A DNA stretch of 64,000 bases from Bordetella bronchialis (GCF_001676705.1 NZ_CP016170.1:5766001-5830000); one strand, 5' to 3'. Counted from the first letter of the stretch, positions 1-9,680 are shown. A program made the numbers and translations. The notes: generated by a model from the letters alone, not told the origin.

Positions 1-489
1 GGCGACTTCGCCGTGTGGGACTCGCTGGCCATCTGCGAATACATCGCGGAAAGGCACCCGCAGGCCAGGCTATGGCCCACCGACGCCCAGGCGCGGGCGC
101 GGGCCCGTTCCCTGGCGGCGCAGATGCACAGCGGCTTCAGCGACCTGCGCAACGTGCTGCCCATGAATATCGAGGCGCTGCTGCCCGGCATCGACATCAG
201 CCCCGCGGCGCAGCAGGATATCTCGCGCGTGCAGGCCATCTGGCAGGACACCCGGGCGGAATACGGCCAGGGCGGCCCTTTCCTGTTCGGGGGCTTCACC
301 ATCGCCGACGCTTTCTTCGCGCCGGTGGTCTCGCGCTTCATCACCTACGGCGTGCCGGCGGCCGCCGGCCCGGTGCGCGAGTACATGGATGCGGTGCTGT
401 CGCTGCCCGCCATGCAGGCATGGATGCGCGAAGCCAAGGCCGAGGGCATTTTCCTGCCGCCGGACGAGCCCTATCGCACGCAGCGCTAG
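1..489 (+). CDS. Glutathione S-transferase family protein, 3' part (start lies before the window)
   Basis: The frame is open from base 1 and ends at TAG 487-489, giving the last 162 residues. The opening residues (GDFAVWDSLAICEYIAE) fit the end of a GST thioredoxin-like domain, where a conserved acidic/Ser pair (here D-S) contacts glutathione before helix 3. The rest is the all-helical C-terminal domain, with a typical ADAFFAPV segment near residues 101-108. A cytosolic glutathione-conjugating or isomerase role follows from the family; the substrate cannot be read. The real start is upstream of the window, so the GTG at 13 should not be taken as the start. It is followed by 207 bases without a gene before the MFS gene. 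Confidence 0.85.
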   Translation, partial: GDFAVWDSLAICEYIAERHPQARLWPTDAQARARARSLAAQMHSGFSDLRNVLPMNIEALLPGIDISPAAQQDISRVQAIWQDTRAEYGQGGPFLFGGFTIADAFFAPVVSRFITYGVPAAAGPVREYMDAVLSLPAMQAWMREAKAEGIFLPPDEPYRTQR

Positions 490-696
490 GGCGGCGGCGC
501 CGGGGCCGGATTCGCCAGGCCCGGCTTCGCCGGCTGCGCCCCGTGGCCGGCCCGTCCCGGGAGGGCGGCCATCCGATGTCGAAAAGCCCGCCCCTCGATC
601 GTCGTCATGAAGACGCGCCGCCGGCCGGCGCGCCCGCCATCATCGACCGCCGCGCCGCGCCCCGCACAGGGCACGACGCACCTATAGGAGACCCTC

Positions 697-2154
697 ATGA
701 CACACGGCATAGAAGGCCGTAAACGCTGGTACGCCCTGACGGTGCTGTGCCTAGGCGTACTGATGATCGTGCTGGACACGACCATCGTCAACGTGGCGCT
801 GCCCTCCATCCGCGCCGACCTGGACTTCACCGAGACCTCGCTGGTCTGGGTGGTCAACGCCTATATGCTGACCTTCGGCGGCTTCCTGCTGCTGGGGGGC
901 CGCCTGGGCGACCTGTATGGCCACCGGCGCATGTTCCTGGCCGGCCTGGCGCTTTTCACCCTGGCGTCGCTGGCCTGCGGCATGGCGCACACGCGCGAGT
1001 TCCTGATCGCCGCACGGGCGGTACAGGGGCTGGGCGGCGCGGTGGTATCGGCCGTATCGCTGTCCCTGGTGATGAACCTGTTCACCGAGGCCGGCGAGCG
1101 CGCCAAGGCGATGGGCATCTATGGCTTCGTGTGCGCGGGCGGCGGCAGTATCGGCGTGCTGCTGGGCGGCCTGCTCACCTCCACGCTGAGCTGGCACTGG
1201 ATTTTCCTGGTCAACCTGCCCATCGGCGTCGCGGTATATGGGCTGTGCCTGGCGCTGATTCCCCGCGGCCGCGGCATGGCCATGGAAGGGCCGCTGGACG
1301 TCGGGGGCGCGGTCGCGATCACGACAGCCCTGATGCTGGCCGTCTATGCCGTGGTCAACGGCAACGAGGCGGGCTGGGGTTCCACGCAATCGGTCGCCAT
1401 GCTGGGCGCGGCCGTCGTCCTGCTCGCCCTGTTCCTGGTCATCGAATCGCGCGTGCGCGCACCGCTGGTACCGCTGCGCCTGTTCCGGCTGCGCAATCTG
1501 GCGGTTTCCAACATCGTCGGCGTGCTGTGGGCCGCGGCGATGTTCGCCTGGTTCTTTATTTCCGCGCTGTACCTGCAGCTGGTGCTGGGCTACGACGCCA
1601 TGCGGATCGGCCTGGCCTTCCTGCCGGCCAATCTCATCATGGCCGCGTTCTCGCTCGGGCTGTCCGCCCGGCTTGTGATGCGCTTCGGCATCCGCGTGCC
1701 GCTGGGCGTGGGACTATTCGTGGCCGCCATCGGCCTGGCGTTGTTCGGCCAGGCGCCGGCCGACGGCGGCTTCGCGCTGCACGTGCTGCCTGGCATGCTG
1801 CTGCTGGGCCTGGGAGCCGGCATCGCGTTCAACCCCGTGCTGCTGGCGGCGATGAGCGATGTCCAGCCCAGCGAATCGGGCCTGGCATCGGGCATCGTGA
1901 ATACCTCCTTCATGATGGGCGGATCGCTGGGCCTGGCGGTGCTGGCCAGCCTGGCCGCGGCACGCTCCGGGGCCGTCGCCGCCGCCGGCGCCGCGCCCGC
2001 CATCGCCCTGAACGAAGGCTACCGGCTGGCCTTCCAGTGCGGCGCCGCCTTCGCGCTGGTGGCCGCCATCCTGGGCGGGTTCTGGCTGCGCACGCGGCTG
2101 CAGGGCGAACAGGACGCCCACGCCACGCCGGCGGACGACCCGGCGGCGGGCTGA
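697..2154 (+). CDS. MFS drug/solute exporter, DHA2 (EmrB/QacA) family
   Basis: A 485-residue inner-membrane protein. The first membrane segment carries the LDTTIVNVALP motif typical of 14-helix proton antiporters of the DHA2 family, and the loop after helix 2 has GGRLGDLYGHRRMF, the MFS motif A. Length and the long series of hydrophobic segments fit 14 transmembrane helices. An AGGAG about 7 bases before ATG 697 supports the start. No membrane-fusion or outer-membrane partner lies next to it, so it may act alone or with a partner elsewhere. It converges on dgt with only 9 bases between stop codons. The substrate is not predictable; multidrug export is a family-level guess. Confidence 0.9.
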   Translation: MTHGIEGRKRWYALTVLCLGVLMIVLDTTIVNVALPSIRADLDFTETSLVWVVNAYMLTFGGFLLLGGRLGDLYGHRRMFLAGLALFTLASLACGMAHTREFLIAARAVQGLGGAVVSAVSLSLVMNLFTEAGERAKAMGIYGFVCAGGGSIGVLLGGLLTSTLSWHWIFLVNLPIGVAVYGLCLALIPRGRGMAMEGPLDVGGAVAITTALMLAVYAVVNGNEAGWGSTQSVAMLGAAVVLLALFLVIESRVRAPLVPLRLFRLRNLAVSNIVGVLWAAAMFAWFFISALYLQLVLGYDAMRIGLAFLPANLIMAAFSLGLSARLVMRFGIRVPLGVGLFVAAIGLALFGQAPADGGFALHVLPGMLLLGLGAGIAFNPVLLAAMSDVQPSESGLASGIVNTSFMMGGSLGLAVLASLAAARSGAVAAAGAAPAIALNEGYRLAFQCGAAFALVAAILGGFWLRTRLQGEQDAHATPADDPAAG

Positions 2155-2163
2155 GCGCGTCAC

Positions 2164-3297
2164 TCAGGACATGTCGAACAAGCGCTTGTGTTCGCGCATG
2201 GCGTAGCGGTCCGTCATGCCGGCGATGTAATCCGAAATCGCGCGCGCCTGGGCTTCGCGCCGCTGGTAGTCCGGCGGCAGCAGGCGCGGATCGGATAGGA
2301 AAGCGGTGAACAGGTCCCGCACGATGCGCCGCGCCTTGGACGTCATGCGCATCACCCGGAAATGCCGGTACAGGTTCTCGAACAGGAAGCGCTTGAGCTC
2401 GTCGGCTTCCTGGCGGATGCCGTCCGAGAAGCCCGCCAGCGCGGGGGCCTCGCGAACGTCTTCCACGCTTTCGGGACGATGCCTGGCGATGCGCTCGGCC
2501 GTGGTGGTGGTCAGGTCGACGATCAGGGTGTTGATCATGCGGCGGATGGTCTCGGCGATCGCGCGGCGCGACGGGACATCGGGATATTGCGCGGCCACCG
2601 CGTCGTAGTGGCGGGCAAAGATGCGAACCTGGCGCATCTGCTCCACCGTCACCAGGCCGGACCGCAGGCCGTCGTCGATGTCGTGGTTGTTGTAGGCCAC
2701 TTCATCGGCCAGGTTGGCCAGTTGCGCCTCCAGCGAGGGCCGGCGCCGGCGGATGAAGCGCTCGCCTACCTTGCCCAGTTGCCGGGCATGGGCCAGGGAG
2801 CAATGCTTGAGTATGCCTTCGCGCGTTTCAAAGCACAGGTTCAGGCCGTTGAAGGCGGCGTAGCGCTCTTCGAGTTCGTCGACCACGCGCAGGCTTTGCA
2901 GGTTGTGCTCGAAACCGCCGGCCCCCGGCGCGAGTTCGTGCATGCAGGCGTTCAGTTCGTCCTGCCCCGCGTGGCCGAAGGGGGTGTGGCCCAGGTCGTG
3001 GGCCAGCGAAATGGCTTCGGTCAGTTCTTCGTTCAGGCGCAGGCTGCGGGCGATGGTACGGGCGATCTGCGCCACTTCCAGGCTGTGCGTCAAGCGCGTG
3101 CGGAACAGGTCGCCCTCGTGGTTGATGAACACCTGCGTCTTGTATTCCAGGCGCCGGAACGCCGTGGAATGGATGATGCGGTCGCGGTCGCGCTGGAATT
3201 CCGTGCGGTTCTGCGGCGCCGGTTCCGCATGCGCGCGGCCCTGGGTCTGCGCGGGATGGGCGGCGTAGGGAGCGAGGTTGTCCGCGGAAGTATTCAT
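2164..3297 (-). CDS. dgt: Deoxyguanosinetriphosphate triphosphohydrolase-like protein (dNTPase, HD superfamily)
   Basis: A 377-residue protein predicted to split dNTPs into deoxynucleoside and triphosphate. The HD-domain metal ligands are visible: His near residue 71 in LTHSLEVAQ, the His-Asp pair at about 100-101 in [13 protein letters not shown], and later NNHDIDDG, which carries the distal Asp. The N-terminal [15 protein letters not shown] motif is typical of the shorter dGTPase-like type 2 group. It is the last gene of an aroK-aroB-dgt run, starting 48 bases after aroB. The family often prefers dNTPs other than dGTP, so the name should be read as dGTPase-like. Confidence 0.93.
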   Translation of the reverse strand: MNTSADNLAPYAAHPAQTQGRAHAEPAPQNRTEFQRDRDRIIHSTAFRRLEYKTQVFINHEGDLFRTRLTHSLEVAQIARTIARSLRLNEELTEAISLAHDLGHTPFGHAGQDELNACMHELAPGAGGFEHNLQSLRVVDELEERYAAFNGLNLCFETREGILKHCSLAHARQLGKVGERFIRRRRPSLEAQLANLADEVAYNNHDIDDGLRSGLVTVEQMRQVRIFARHYDAVAAQYPDVPSRRAIAETIRRMINTLIVDLTTTTAERIARHRPESVEDVREAPALAGFSDGIRQEADELKRFLFENLYRHFRVMRMTSKARRIVRDLFTAFLSDPRLLPPDYQRREAQARAISDYIAGMTDRYAMREHKRLFDMS

Positions 3298-3345
3298 GAG
3301 GCAATGATCGTTGATTCCTGTCTATCGGACCACCGCCATGATGGA

Positions 3346-4422
3346 TCAGGCGACGGTGCGCGCCAGCACCCGGCGCACTGCATCTTCCGGCGCGCCGCGC
3401 GTAATGGCCTGGCCGATACGTGGCGTCATCACGAAGCGTATCTCGCCGCCCTCCGCCTTTTTGTCCACCCGCATCAGCTCCAGCCAGCGGTCCGCGCCCA
3501 GGTCCGGCGCCACGGTGGGACAACCGATGGCCGCGACCAGCTTCCTGACGCGCTCCACGTCGGCGGCGGGCAGGCCTGCGACCTCCGCCGAGAGCTCCGC
3601 GGCCTGCACCATGCCGCAGCCCACGGCCTCGCCGTGCAGCCATGCGCCATAGCCCATCCCGGATTCGATCGCATGGCCGAAGGTATGACCCAGGTTCAGG
3701 ATGGCGCGCAGGCCGGACTCGCGTTCGTCCTCCGCCACGACCCTGGCCTTGAGCTCGCAGGACACCCGTATGGCATGGCCCAGGGCCTGGCGATCCAGCG
3801 CGCGCAGCGGCGCGGCGTTGTCCTCGCACCATGCCCAGAAACCCTCGTCCAGGATCATCCCGTACTTGATGACTTCAGCCAGGCCCGCGGACACTTCGCG
3901 CGCGGGCAGCGTCGCCAGGACATCGGTATCGATCTCGACCGCGACGGGCTGGTGGAAGGCGCCCACCATGTTCTTGCCCAGCGGATGGTTGACGCCGGTC
4001 TTGCCGCCCACGGAGGAATCCACCTGCGCCAGCAGCGTGGTGGGCACCTGCACGAACCGGATGCCCCGCATATAGACCGCGGCCGCGAAGCCCGTCATAT
4101 CGCCGATCACCCCGCCGCCCAGCGCCACCAGTACCGAGCGCCGGTCGAAGCCGTTGGCCAGCAGCGCGTCGAAGATCCGGTTCAGCGTGCGCCAATCCTT
4201 GTGTTCCTCGCCGTCCGGCAGCTCGATGCGCAGCACCTTGCGGCCGGTACGGGCCAGCGCCTGCTCGGCACGGTCCGCGTACAGCGCCGCCACGGTGGGG
4301 TTGGTCACCAGTGCGATGGCCGTGGCGTTGGCCGGGATGGCCTCATCCAGATGGTCGAGCCGGCCGGGCGCGATGCGGATCGGATAGCGGGCGCCGGGAA
4401 CGGCAACGTCGACGACATTCAT
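3346..4422 (-). CDS. aroB: 3-dehydroquinate synthase
   Basis: A 358-residue enzyme of the shikimate pathway that converts DAHP to 3-dehydroquinate using NAD and a divalent metal. The NAD-binding loop GGGVIGDMTGF and the lysine-rich DSSVGGKTGVNH segment are intact. The metal ligands fit GLAEVIKYG (Glu), NLGHTFGHA (His) and LHGEAVGCGM (His). Its ATG overlaps the aroK stop codon in an ATGA arrangement, so translation is probably coupled. Length matches the family. It is cytosolic and feeds chorismate, hence aromatic amino acids and folate. Confidence 0.97.
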   Translation of the reverse strand: MNVVDVAVPGARYPIRIAPGRLDHLDEAIPANATAIALVTNPTVAALYADRAEQALARTGRKVLRIELPDGEEHKDWRTLNRIFDALLANGFDRRSVLVALGGGVIGDMTGFAAAVYMRGIRFVQVPTTLLAQVDSSVGGKTGVNHPLGKNMVGAFHQPVAVEIDTDVLATLPAREVSAGLAEVIKYGMILDEGFWAWCEDNAAPLRALDRQALGHAIRVSCELKARVVAEDERESGLRAILNLGHTFGHAIESGMGYGAWLHGEAVGCGMVQAAELSAEVAGLPAADVERVRKLVAAIGCPTVAPDLGADRWLELMRVDKKAEGGEIRFVMTPRIGQAITRGAPEDAVRRVLARTVA

Positions 4423-5045
4423 GCTTGTTTCTCGTAGGCCTGCAGCTTGGGCACCAGGTTCTTGACCAGGGTGCTGACGGGAATGCAGCCGGTTTCGATG
4501 GTCAGATGAGCGACTTCGCGGTACAGCGGTTCACGCCGCGCCAGCAGGTCGCGCAGCGTGCCGCGCGGGTCCGCGGTGGCCAATAAGGGGCGATTGCGGT
4601 CGCGGCAGGTACGCCGGTAGAGCTCATCCACGCTGGCGCGCAGGTAGACCACGATGCCCTGCTGGCGCAGCAGTTCGCGGTTTTCCTGGGCCAGGATGGC
4701 GCCGCCGCCGGTCGCCAGGACAATGCCGCGGCGCGCGGCGCATTGCGCCAGCGCGGCCGCCTCGCGCTTGCGGAAGCCGGCCTCGCCTTCGATTTCGAAG
4801 ATGACGGGAACGCGCACGCCGCAGCGGGATTCGAGTTCGTGGTCCAGGTCGACGAATTCGCGGCCCAGCACGCGCGCCAGCGAACGGCCGATGGTCGTTT
4901 TGCCCGCGCCCATCATGCCGACCAGGAAGATCGGCGTGTCGTACGGCAGGTTGACACGCGGCGCCGCGCACACGGCGGCGCAGGTCTCGGATTCGGATTC
5001 CGCGGCCGGGCTGGCGGCCGGACAATCGGGTAGGGACGCGTTCAT
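4419..5045 (-). CDS. aroK: Shikimate kinase
   Basis: A 208-residue kinase that phosphorylates shikimate at the 3-OH with ATP. Walker A is GMMGAGKTT at residues 43-51, the shikimate-binding segment is FVDLDHELESR, the family GGG follows as LATGGGAIL, and the lid is near CRDRNRPLL. About 35 residues precede the core and are poorly ordered in composition. ATG 5045 is the first usable start: the upstream in-frame codons contain no ATG, GTG or TTG close by. It has no Shine-Dalgarno sequence, and a GATAAT-like -10 ends only seven bases before the ATG, so a leaderless or nearly leaderless transcript is possible. It is the first gene of aroK-aroB-dgt. Confidence 0.95.
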   Translation of the reverse strand: MNASLPDCPAASPAAESESETCAAVCAAPRVNLPYDTPIFLVGMMGAGKTTIGRSLARVLGREFVDLDHELESRCGVRVPVIFEIEGEAGFRKREAAALAQCAARRGIVLATGGGAILAQENRELLRQQGIVVYLRASVDELYRRTCRDRNRPLLATADPRGTLRDLLARREPLYREVAHLTIETGCIPVSTLVKNLVPKLQAYEKQA

Positions 5046-5159
5046 AATGCGTATTATCCCATCGGGATGAGTTGCCCGCGCGCCACACTGAACGACGCTG
5101 TTACAGAAACCGCGCGCCGAGTCGGATGGCCCGCCCCCGTTCCCCGTAAAATCGCGGCG

Positions 5160-7595
5160 ATGAGCAAGCCCCAGACTCCTTCTTCCAAGAAAGAAAAGCC
5201 CGATTCGAGCGGCTCCCCCTTTGTCCGTTTTTTCTTCAAACTGGGCATTTTCTGCGCCGGCCTGGCCGGTTGCGGACTCCTGTTGGGCGGCATGGCGCTG
5301 GCCCTGGCATGGCCGAACCTGCCGGACCTGCACGCCATGACGGACTACCGCCCGCGCATCCCGCTGCGGGTCTTTACCGCCGACAAGGTGCTGATCGGCG
5401 AATTCGGCGAAGAACGGCGCAATGTGCTGCGCTTCAACGAAATCCCGGATGTCATGAAGTCGGCCGTGCTGGCCGCGGAAGACGACCGTTTCTACCAGCA
5501 TGGCGGGATCGACTGGACGGGCGTGGTGCGCGCCGGGCTGACCAACCTGATCAGCATGTCCAAGTCGCAGGGCGCCAGCACCATCACCATGCAGGTGGCG
5601 CGCAATTTCTATCTTTCTTCCGAAAAGACCTACACCCGCAAGTTCTACGAGCTGCTGCTCACGTTCAAGATCGAGTCCAGCCTGAGCAAGGACCAGATTC
5701 TTGAGCTCTACATGAACCAGATCTACCTGGGCCATCGCGCCTATGGCTTCGCCGCCGCGTCGCGCACGTATTTCGGCAAGCCCCTGTCGCAGATCACACC
5801 CGCCGAAGCGGCAATGCTGGCCGGCATCCCCAAGGCGCCCTCGCGCTTCAATCCGATTTCCAACCTGCCGCGCGCGGAATTGCGCCAGCATTACGTGCTG
5901 GGACGCATGCGCGGCCTGGGATACCTGACCGACGCGGAATACCAGCAGGCGATGGCGCAACCCATCGTCATCAAGTCGGCGGAAGGCACGCCGGCCGGCG
6001 GCTATTCCATCCATGGCGAATACGTCGCCGAGCTGGCCCGCCAGCTGCTGTACGGCGTCTACCAGGACAACGTATATTCGCGCGGCATCAATATCTACAC
6101 CACGGTGCAGTCCAAGGACCAGGAAGTGGCATACCGCGCGGTGCGCGACGGCGTGCTCGATTACACGCGGCGCGCGCCCTATCCCGGTCCGGAAGCCCAG
6201 CTGGACCTGCCGGCCGGCGTCGAGAAAGACCCTCAAGCCCTGGATGACGCGCTCGACGGCGTGCTGGACAAATATTCCGACAGCGACGACCTGCTGGTCG
6301 GGCTGGTCCTGTCCGCCAGCCCCACCGAAGTGAAGGTGGCCCGCAGCTCGCGCGAGATCATCACGATCACGGACAAAAAGGTACTGTCGGTCGTCGCCCG
6401 CGCCCTGAACCCCAAGGCCAAGGACGACCTGCGCATACGCCGCGGCTCGGTGGTGTACATCCGCAAGATCGGCCCGGACGACTGGGAGATCCTGAACATG
6501 CCGGCCGTGCAGGCGGCCTTCGTGTCGATGTCGCCCCAGGATGGCGGCATCCGCGCCATGGTGGGCGGCTTCGATTTCTATCGCGGCAATTTCAATCGCG
6601 TCACGCAGGCGTGGCGCCAGCCCGGCTCCAACATCAAGCCCTTCATCTATTCCGCCGCGCTGGAGCGCGGCTTGACGCCGGCCACGCAGATATCCGACCA
6701 GCCCTTCGCGCTGAGCGCCGCGCAGACCGGTTCCAAGGCCTGGGCGCCCAAGAACTACGGCAACGAGTACGAGCCCATGCTGACCATGCGCCAGGGCCTG
6801 TACAAGTCCAAGAACATGGTCTCCATCCGCATTCTGCAGGCCATCGGGCCGCAGTATGGCCAGGACTACCTGACCCGCTTCGGTTTCGACAAGTCGCGCC
6901 AGCCGGCGGTATTGCCGCTGGCCCTGGGCGCGGGCTCGGTCACGCCCCTGCAACTGGCCGGGGCCTATTCGGTATTCGCCAACGGCGGCTACCGCGTCAC
7001 GCCCTACCTGATCGACCGCGTCACCGACAGCAGCGGCAAGGTCATCATGCAGGCCAAGCCGCTGGTCGCGGGCGATTCGGCGGCGCGCGCCATCGATCCG
7101 CGCACGGCCTTCGTCATGGACGACATGCTGCGCGGCGTGGCCACCTACGGTACCGCCGCGCGGGCCCGCGCGGTCCTGAAACGCAGCGATATCGCCGGCA
7201 AGACCGGCACCACCAATGAATCGGTCGATGCCTGGTTCTCCGGCTATACGCCCAGCCTGGAAGCGACGGCTTGGCTGGGCTACGACCAGCCGAAATCCCT
7301 GGGCGCGCGCGAAACGGGCGGCGGCGTGGCCCTGCCGATCTGGCTAAGCTACATGCAGGAAATGCTCAAGGGCGTGCCGGAACAGAAACAGCGCCCGCGC
7401 CCCGACGGCCTGCTCGTGGAAAACGGCGAGTTCTATTTCGCGGAATTCCCGCCCGGCCAGGCCGTGGCGCGGCTGGGACTGCCGGCGCCCGGCTCCGACA
7501 GCCTGGGCGACCTTTTGAATACGCTGCGCGCGGCCAATGCGGACGGCAGGCCGTCCGGGACCAGTTTCGGCGAAGGATCGGTGCCCGGGCAGTAG
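5160..7595 (+). CDS. mrcA: Penicillin-binding protein 1A, bifunctional transglycosylase/transpeptidase
   Basis: An 811-residue class A PBP that polymerises and cross-links peptidoglycan. A membrane anchor at about residues 21-45 follows a short Ser/Lys-rich cytoplasmic tail. The GT51 domain shows AAEDDRFYQHGGID with catalytic Glu107, and GASTITMQVARNFYL. The transpeptidase domain has the SxxK motif SNIK with nucleophile Ser490, SKN in KSKNMVS, and KTGT at 681-684. ATG 5160 is preferred over an upstream ATG at 5067 because the extra 31 residues look non-coding and overlap the aroK upstream region. It is divergent from aroK and convergent with cyaY. Confidence 0.96.
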   Translation: MSKPQTPSSKKEKPDSSGSPFVRFFFKLGIFCAGLAGCGLLLGGMALALAWPNLPDLHAMTDYRPRIPLRVFTADKVLIGEFGEERRNVLRFNEIPDVMKSAVLAAEDDRFYQHGGIDWTGVVRAGLTNLISMSKSQGASTITMQVARNFYLSSEKTYTRKFYELLLTFKIESSLSKDQILELYMNQIYLGHRAYGFAAASRTYFGKPLSQITPAEAAMLAGIPKAPSRFNPISNLPRAELRQHYVLGRMRGLGYLTDAEYQQAMAQPIVIKSAEGTPAGGYSIHGEYVAELARQLLYGVYQDNVYSRGINIYTTVQSKDQEVAYRAVRDGVLDYTRRAPYPGPEAQLDLPAGVEKDPQALDDALDGVLDKYSDSDDLLVGLVLSASPTEVKVARSSREIITITDKKVLSVVARALNPKAKDDLRIRRGSVVYIRKIGPDDWEILNMPAVQAAFVSMSPQDGGIRAMVGGFDFYRGNFNRVTQAWRQPGSNIKPFIYSAALERGLTPATQISDQPFALSAAQTGSKAWAPKNYGNEYEPMLTMRQGLYKSKNMVSIRILQAIGPQYGQDYLTRFGFDKSRQPAVLPLALGAGSVTPLQLAGAYSVFANGGYRVTPYLIDRVTDSSGKVIMQAKPLVAGDSAARAIDPRTAFVMDDMLRGVATYGTAARARAVLKRSDIAGKTGTTNESVDAWFSGYTPSLEATAWLGYDQPKSLGARETGGGVALPIWLSYMQEMLKGVPEQKQRPRPDGLLVENGEFYFAEFPPGQAVARLGLPAPGSDSLGDLLNTLRAANADGRPSGTSFGEGSVPGQ

Positions 7596-7681
7596 CCGCC
7601 GGGAGCCCCGGCGTCCCTGGGGCCCGCGCGCGCGACCCTGGGTTGCCGGTCTTATCCCCCCACGGATACCGCGCGCGTCGG

Positions 7682-8011
7682 CTAGACCTTGACCGTGACC
7701 GGCACGCCGGCCGCCTCGGAGCAGATCTGCGACAAGGCATCGTGCAGGGGCGGCCCGCCGCGGGTATCCAGCCAGTGCTGGCCATCGTAGCGATAATGAA
7801 AGCCGCCGCTGCGCGCCGCCACCCAGATTTCCTGCATGGCAGCCTGGCTGTTGACGACGACGTGCGTGTCGTCCTCGAAGACCAGGGTCAATACATTGCC
7901 GCTGCGATTGGCTTCCACGTCCACGTCGAGGGACCCGGCCCAGTCATCGGCCTGGCTTTCGATACGGTCGAGCACCTGCTCCGCCAACGCAAGAAATTCG
8001 GTTTCGTTCAT
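7682..8011 (-). CDS. cyaY: CyaY/frataxin-like iron-binding protein
   Basis: A 109-residue frataxin, the usual length for bacterial CyaY. The N-terminal helix is acidic (MNETEF, DRIESQADDW), as expected for the iron-binding ridge, followed by beta strands with LTLVFEDDTHVVVN and the HYRYDGQHWLDTR segment. It modulates iron-sulfur cluster assembly on IscS in the cytosol; this is family knowledge. I chose ATG 8011 because residues encoded further upstream overlap the divergent lptM start and look unlike frataxin. Only 31 bases separate its ATG from the lptM start, so the divergent promoters must overlap each other or the coding regions. Confidence 0.93.
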   Translation of the reverse strand: MNETEFLALAEQVLDRIESQADDWAGSLDVDVEANRSGNVLTLVFEDDTHVVVNSQAAMQEIWVAARSGGFHYRYDGQHWLDTRGGPPLHDALSQICSEAAGVPVTVKV

Positions 8012-8042
8012 AATCCAGTCTGCAAGAATTACGGAGTTCCCA

Positions 8043-8270
8043 GTGTCCCACCCGGCATACAGCCGTACCGCTCTCCGCATTGTAGCGACGCTGGCTGCGG
8101 CCGCGTCGCTGGCGGCCTGCGGCTACAAGGGCCCGCTCATTCCGCCATCCCAGGCACCCACGCTGCGGCCGCCGCCCAAGGTGATCGCGCCGCTGACCTT
8201 CCGCGCCGCTCCCGGCGTGCAACTGGGCACCGCCCTACCCGATTATCCGCCGTCCGCCACCGAACGATGA
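8043..8270 (+). CDS. lptM: Small lipoprotein, LptM (YifL) family
   Basis: A 75-residue protein starting at GTG 8043 with GGAG 6 bases upstream. It has a short basic N-terminus, a hydrophobic stretch and the lipobox LAAC followed by GYKGPL, the signature of the YifL/LptM group. The mature part is short and proline-rich. Known family members sit in the outer membrane and assist oxidative maturation of the LPS translocon LptD. Its stop overlaps the lysA start (ATGA). The cyaY/lptM arrangement matches the enterobacterial cyaY-yifL-dapF neighbourhood, here with lysA in the dapF position. Confidence 0.88.
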   Translation: MSHPAYSRTALRIVATLAAAASLAACGYKGPLIPPSQAPTLRPPPKVIAPLTFRAAPGVQLGTALPDYPPSATER

Positions 8271-9559
8271 CCGCTTCCACTTCCGCGCCGGCACAGCCGG
8301 CCGGCCATCCGCATTTCCATTACCAGGACGGCATGCTGCACGCCGAAGGCGTCCCGCTGCAAACGCTGGCGGACCGCCTGGGCACGCCGCTGTACGTCTA
8401 TTCGCGCGCCGCCTTGCGCGCCGCCTGGGAATCGTACCGCGAGGCCACCGCGGGGCGCGACGTCCTTGTGTGCTACGGCATGAAGGCGAATTCCAACCTG
8501 GCGGTGCTGAACGAATTCGCCACGCTGGGCGCGGGTTTCGATATCGTTTCCGGCGGCGAGCTGCATCGCGTGCTGTCCGTGGGCGCGGATCCCGCCAAAA
8601 TCGTATTCTCGGGCGTGGGCAAGCAAGCCTGGGAAATGCGCAAGGCGCTGGAGGCGGACGTAAAGTGCTTCAACGTCGAATCGGAAGCCGAACTGCATCT
8701 GCTGTCGGATGTGGCGGTGTCGCTGGGCAAGACGGCCCGGGTGTCGCTGCGCGTGAATCCCGACGTGGACGCGGGCACGCACCCGTATATTTCGACGGGA
8801 CTGAAGGAAAACAAGTTCGGCATCGCCATCGCGGACGCGCCCCGCGTGTACCGGACGGCGGCGGCACTGCCGGGCCTGTCCGTCACGGGCGTGGATTGCC
8901 ACATCGGCTCGCAGATCACGGAAGTCTCGCCCTATCTCGATGCACTCGATAAGCTGCTGGATCTTATCGACGGACTGCGCGCCGCCGGCATCGAGATCGA
9001 GCACCTGGACCTGGGCGGCGGACTGGGTATCCGCTACACGGACGAGACGCCCCTGCGGCCGGCCACGCTGCTGGACCCGGTGTACCGGCGCCTGGCGTCG
9101 CGGGGCTTGCAGCATCTGAAGCTGATCATGGAACCGGGCCGTTCGCTGGTGGGCAATGCCGGTGTACTGCTGACGACGGTACAGTTCCTGAAGCACGCCG
9201 AGGCCCGCAATTTCGCGATCGTGGACGCGGCGATGAACGATCTGATCCGTCCGACGCTGTACGACGCCTGGCACGGCGTACTTCCTGTACGGCCGCGCGG
9301 CGGGGCGACCCGGGAATACGACGTCGTGGGCCCGGTGTGCGAAAGCGGCGACTGGCTGGCCAAGGGCCGCGCGCTGGCGGTGGAACGCGGCGATGTGCTG
9401 GCGATCGAGTCGACCGGCGCCTATGGGATGGTCATGGCCGGCAACTACAACACGCGTCCCCGGCCGGCGGAGGTCATGGTCGACGGAACGGAATTCCACG
9501 TGATCCGGCAGCGGGAAACGCTGGATGACCTGCTGCGCGGGGAAAGCACGCTGCCTTAA
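8267..9559 (+). CDS. lysA: Diaminopimelate decarboxylase
   Basis: A 430-residue PLP enzyme of fold type III that decarboxylates meso-diaminopimelate to lysine, the last step of lysine synthesis. The PLP lysine is Lys73 in CYGMKANSN. Other family motifs include HIGSQI, the phosphate-binding LGGGLGI, EPGRSLVGNAG, and the Cys-containing PVCESGDWL of the second active-site half. Its start overlaps the lptM stop codon by ATGA. Length and motifs agree with the family. No clear intrinsic terminator follows; a 6-bp hairpin at 9614-9630 lacks a good T tract. Confidence 0.97.
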   Translation: MTASTSAPAQPAGHPHFHYQDGMLHAEGVPLQTLADRLGTPLYVYSRAALRAAWESYREATAGRDVLVCYGMKANSNLAVLNEFATLGAGFDIVSGGELHRVLSVGADPAKIVFSGVGKQAWEMRKALEADVKCFNVESEAELHLLSDVAVSLGKTARVSLRVNPDVDAGTHPYISTGLKENKFGIAIADAPRVYRTAAALPGLSVTGVDCHIGSQITEVSPYLDALDKLLDLIDGLRAAGIEIEHLDLGGGLGIRYTDETPLRPATLLDPVYRRLASRGLQHLKLIMEPGRSLVGNAGVLLTTVQFLKHAEARNFAIVDAAMNDLIRPTLYDAWHGVLPVRPRGGATREYDVVGPVCESGDWLAKGRALAVERGDVLAIESTGAYGMVMAGNYNTRPRPAEVMVDGTEFHVIRQRETLDDLLRGESTLP

Positions 9560-9680
9560 TGGCCGTGACGGTGGCTATCGCAGGGCATCTTGCCATTGCC
9601 GTTCGTCGGTGATGCCTGCATAAGGCAGGCTTGCTATTGCTCTCTGTGTTGATACCTGCGTCGGATGGCTTGCTATTGCC

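Noticed and set aside
4419..6953. Minus-strand frame continuous with aroK but extending 1.9 kb upstream under mrcA
   Set aside because: The kinase core starts just after 5045; the upstream part is antisense to the well-supported mrcA gene and has no matching motif.
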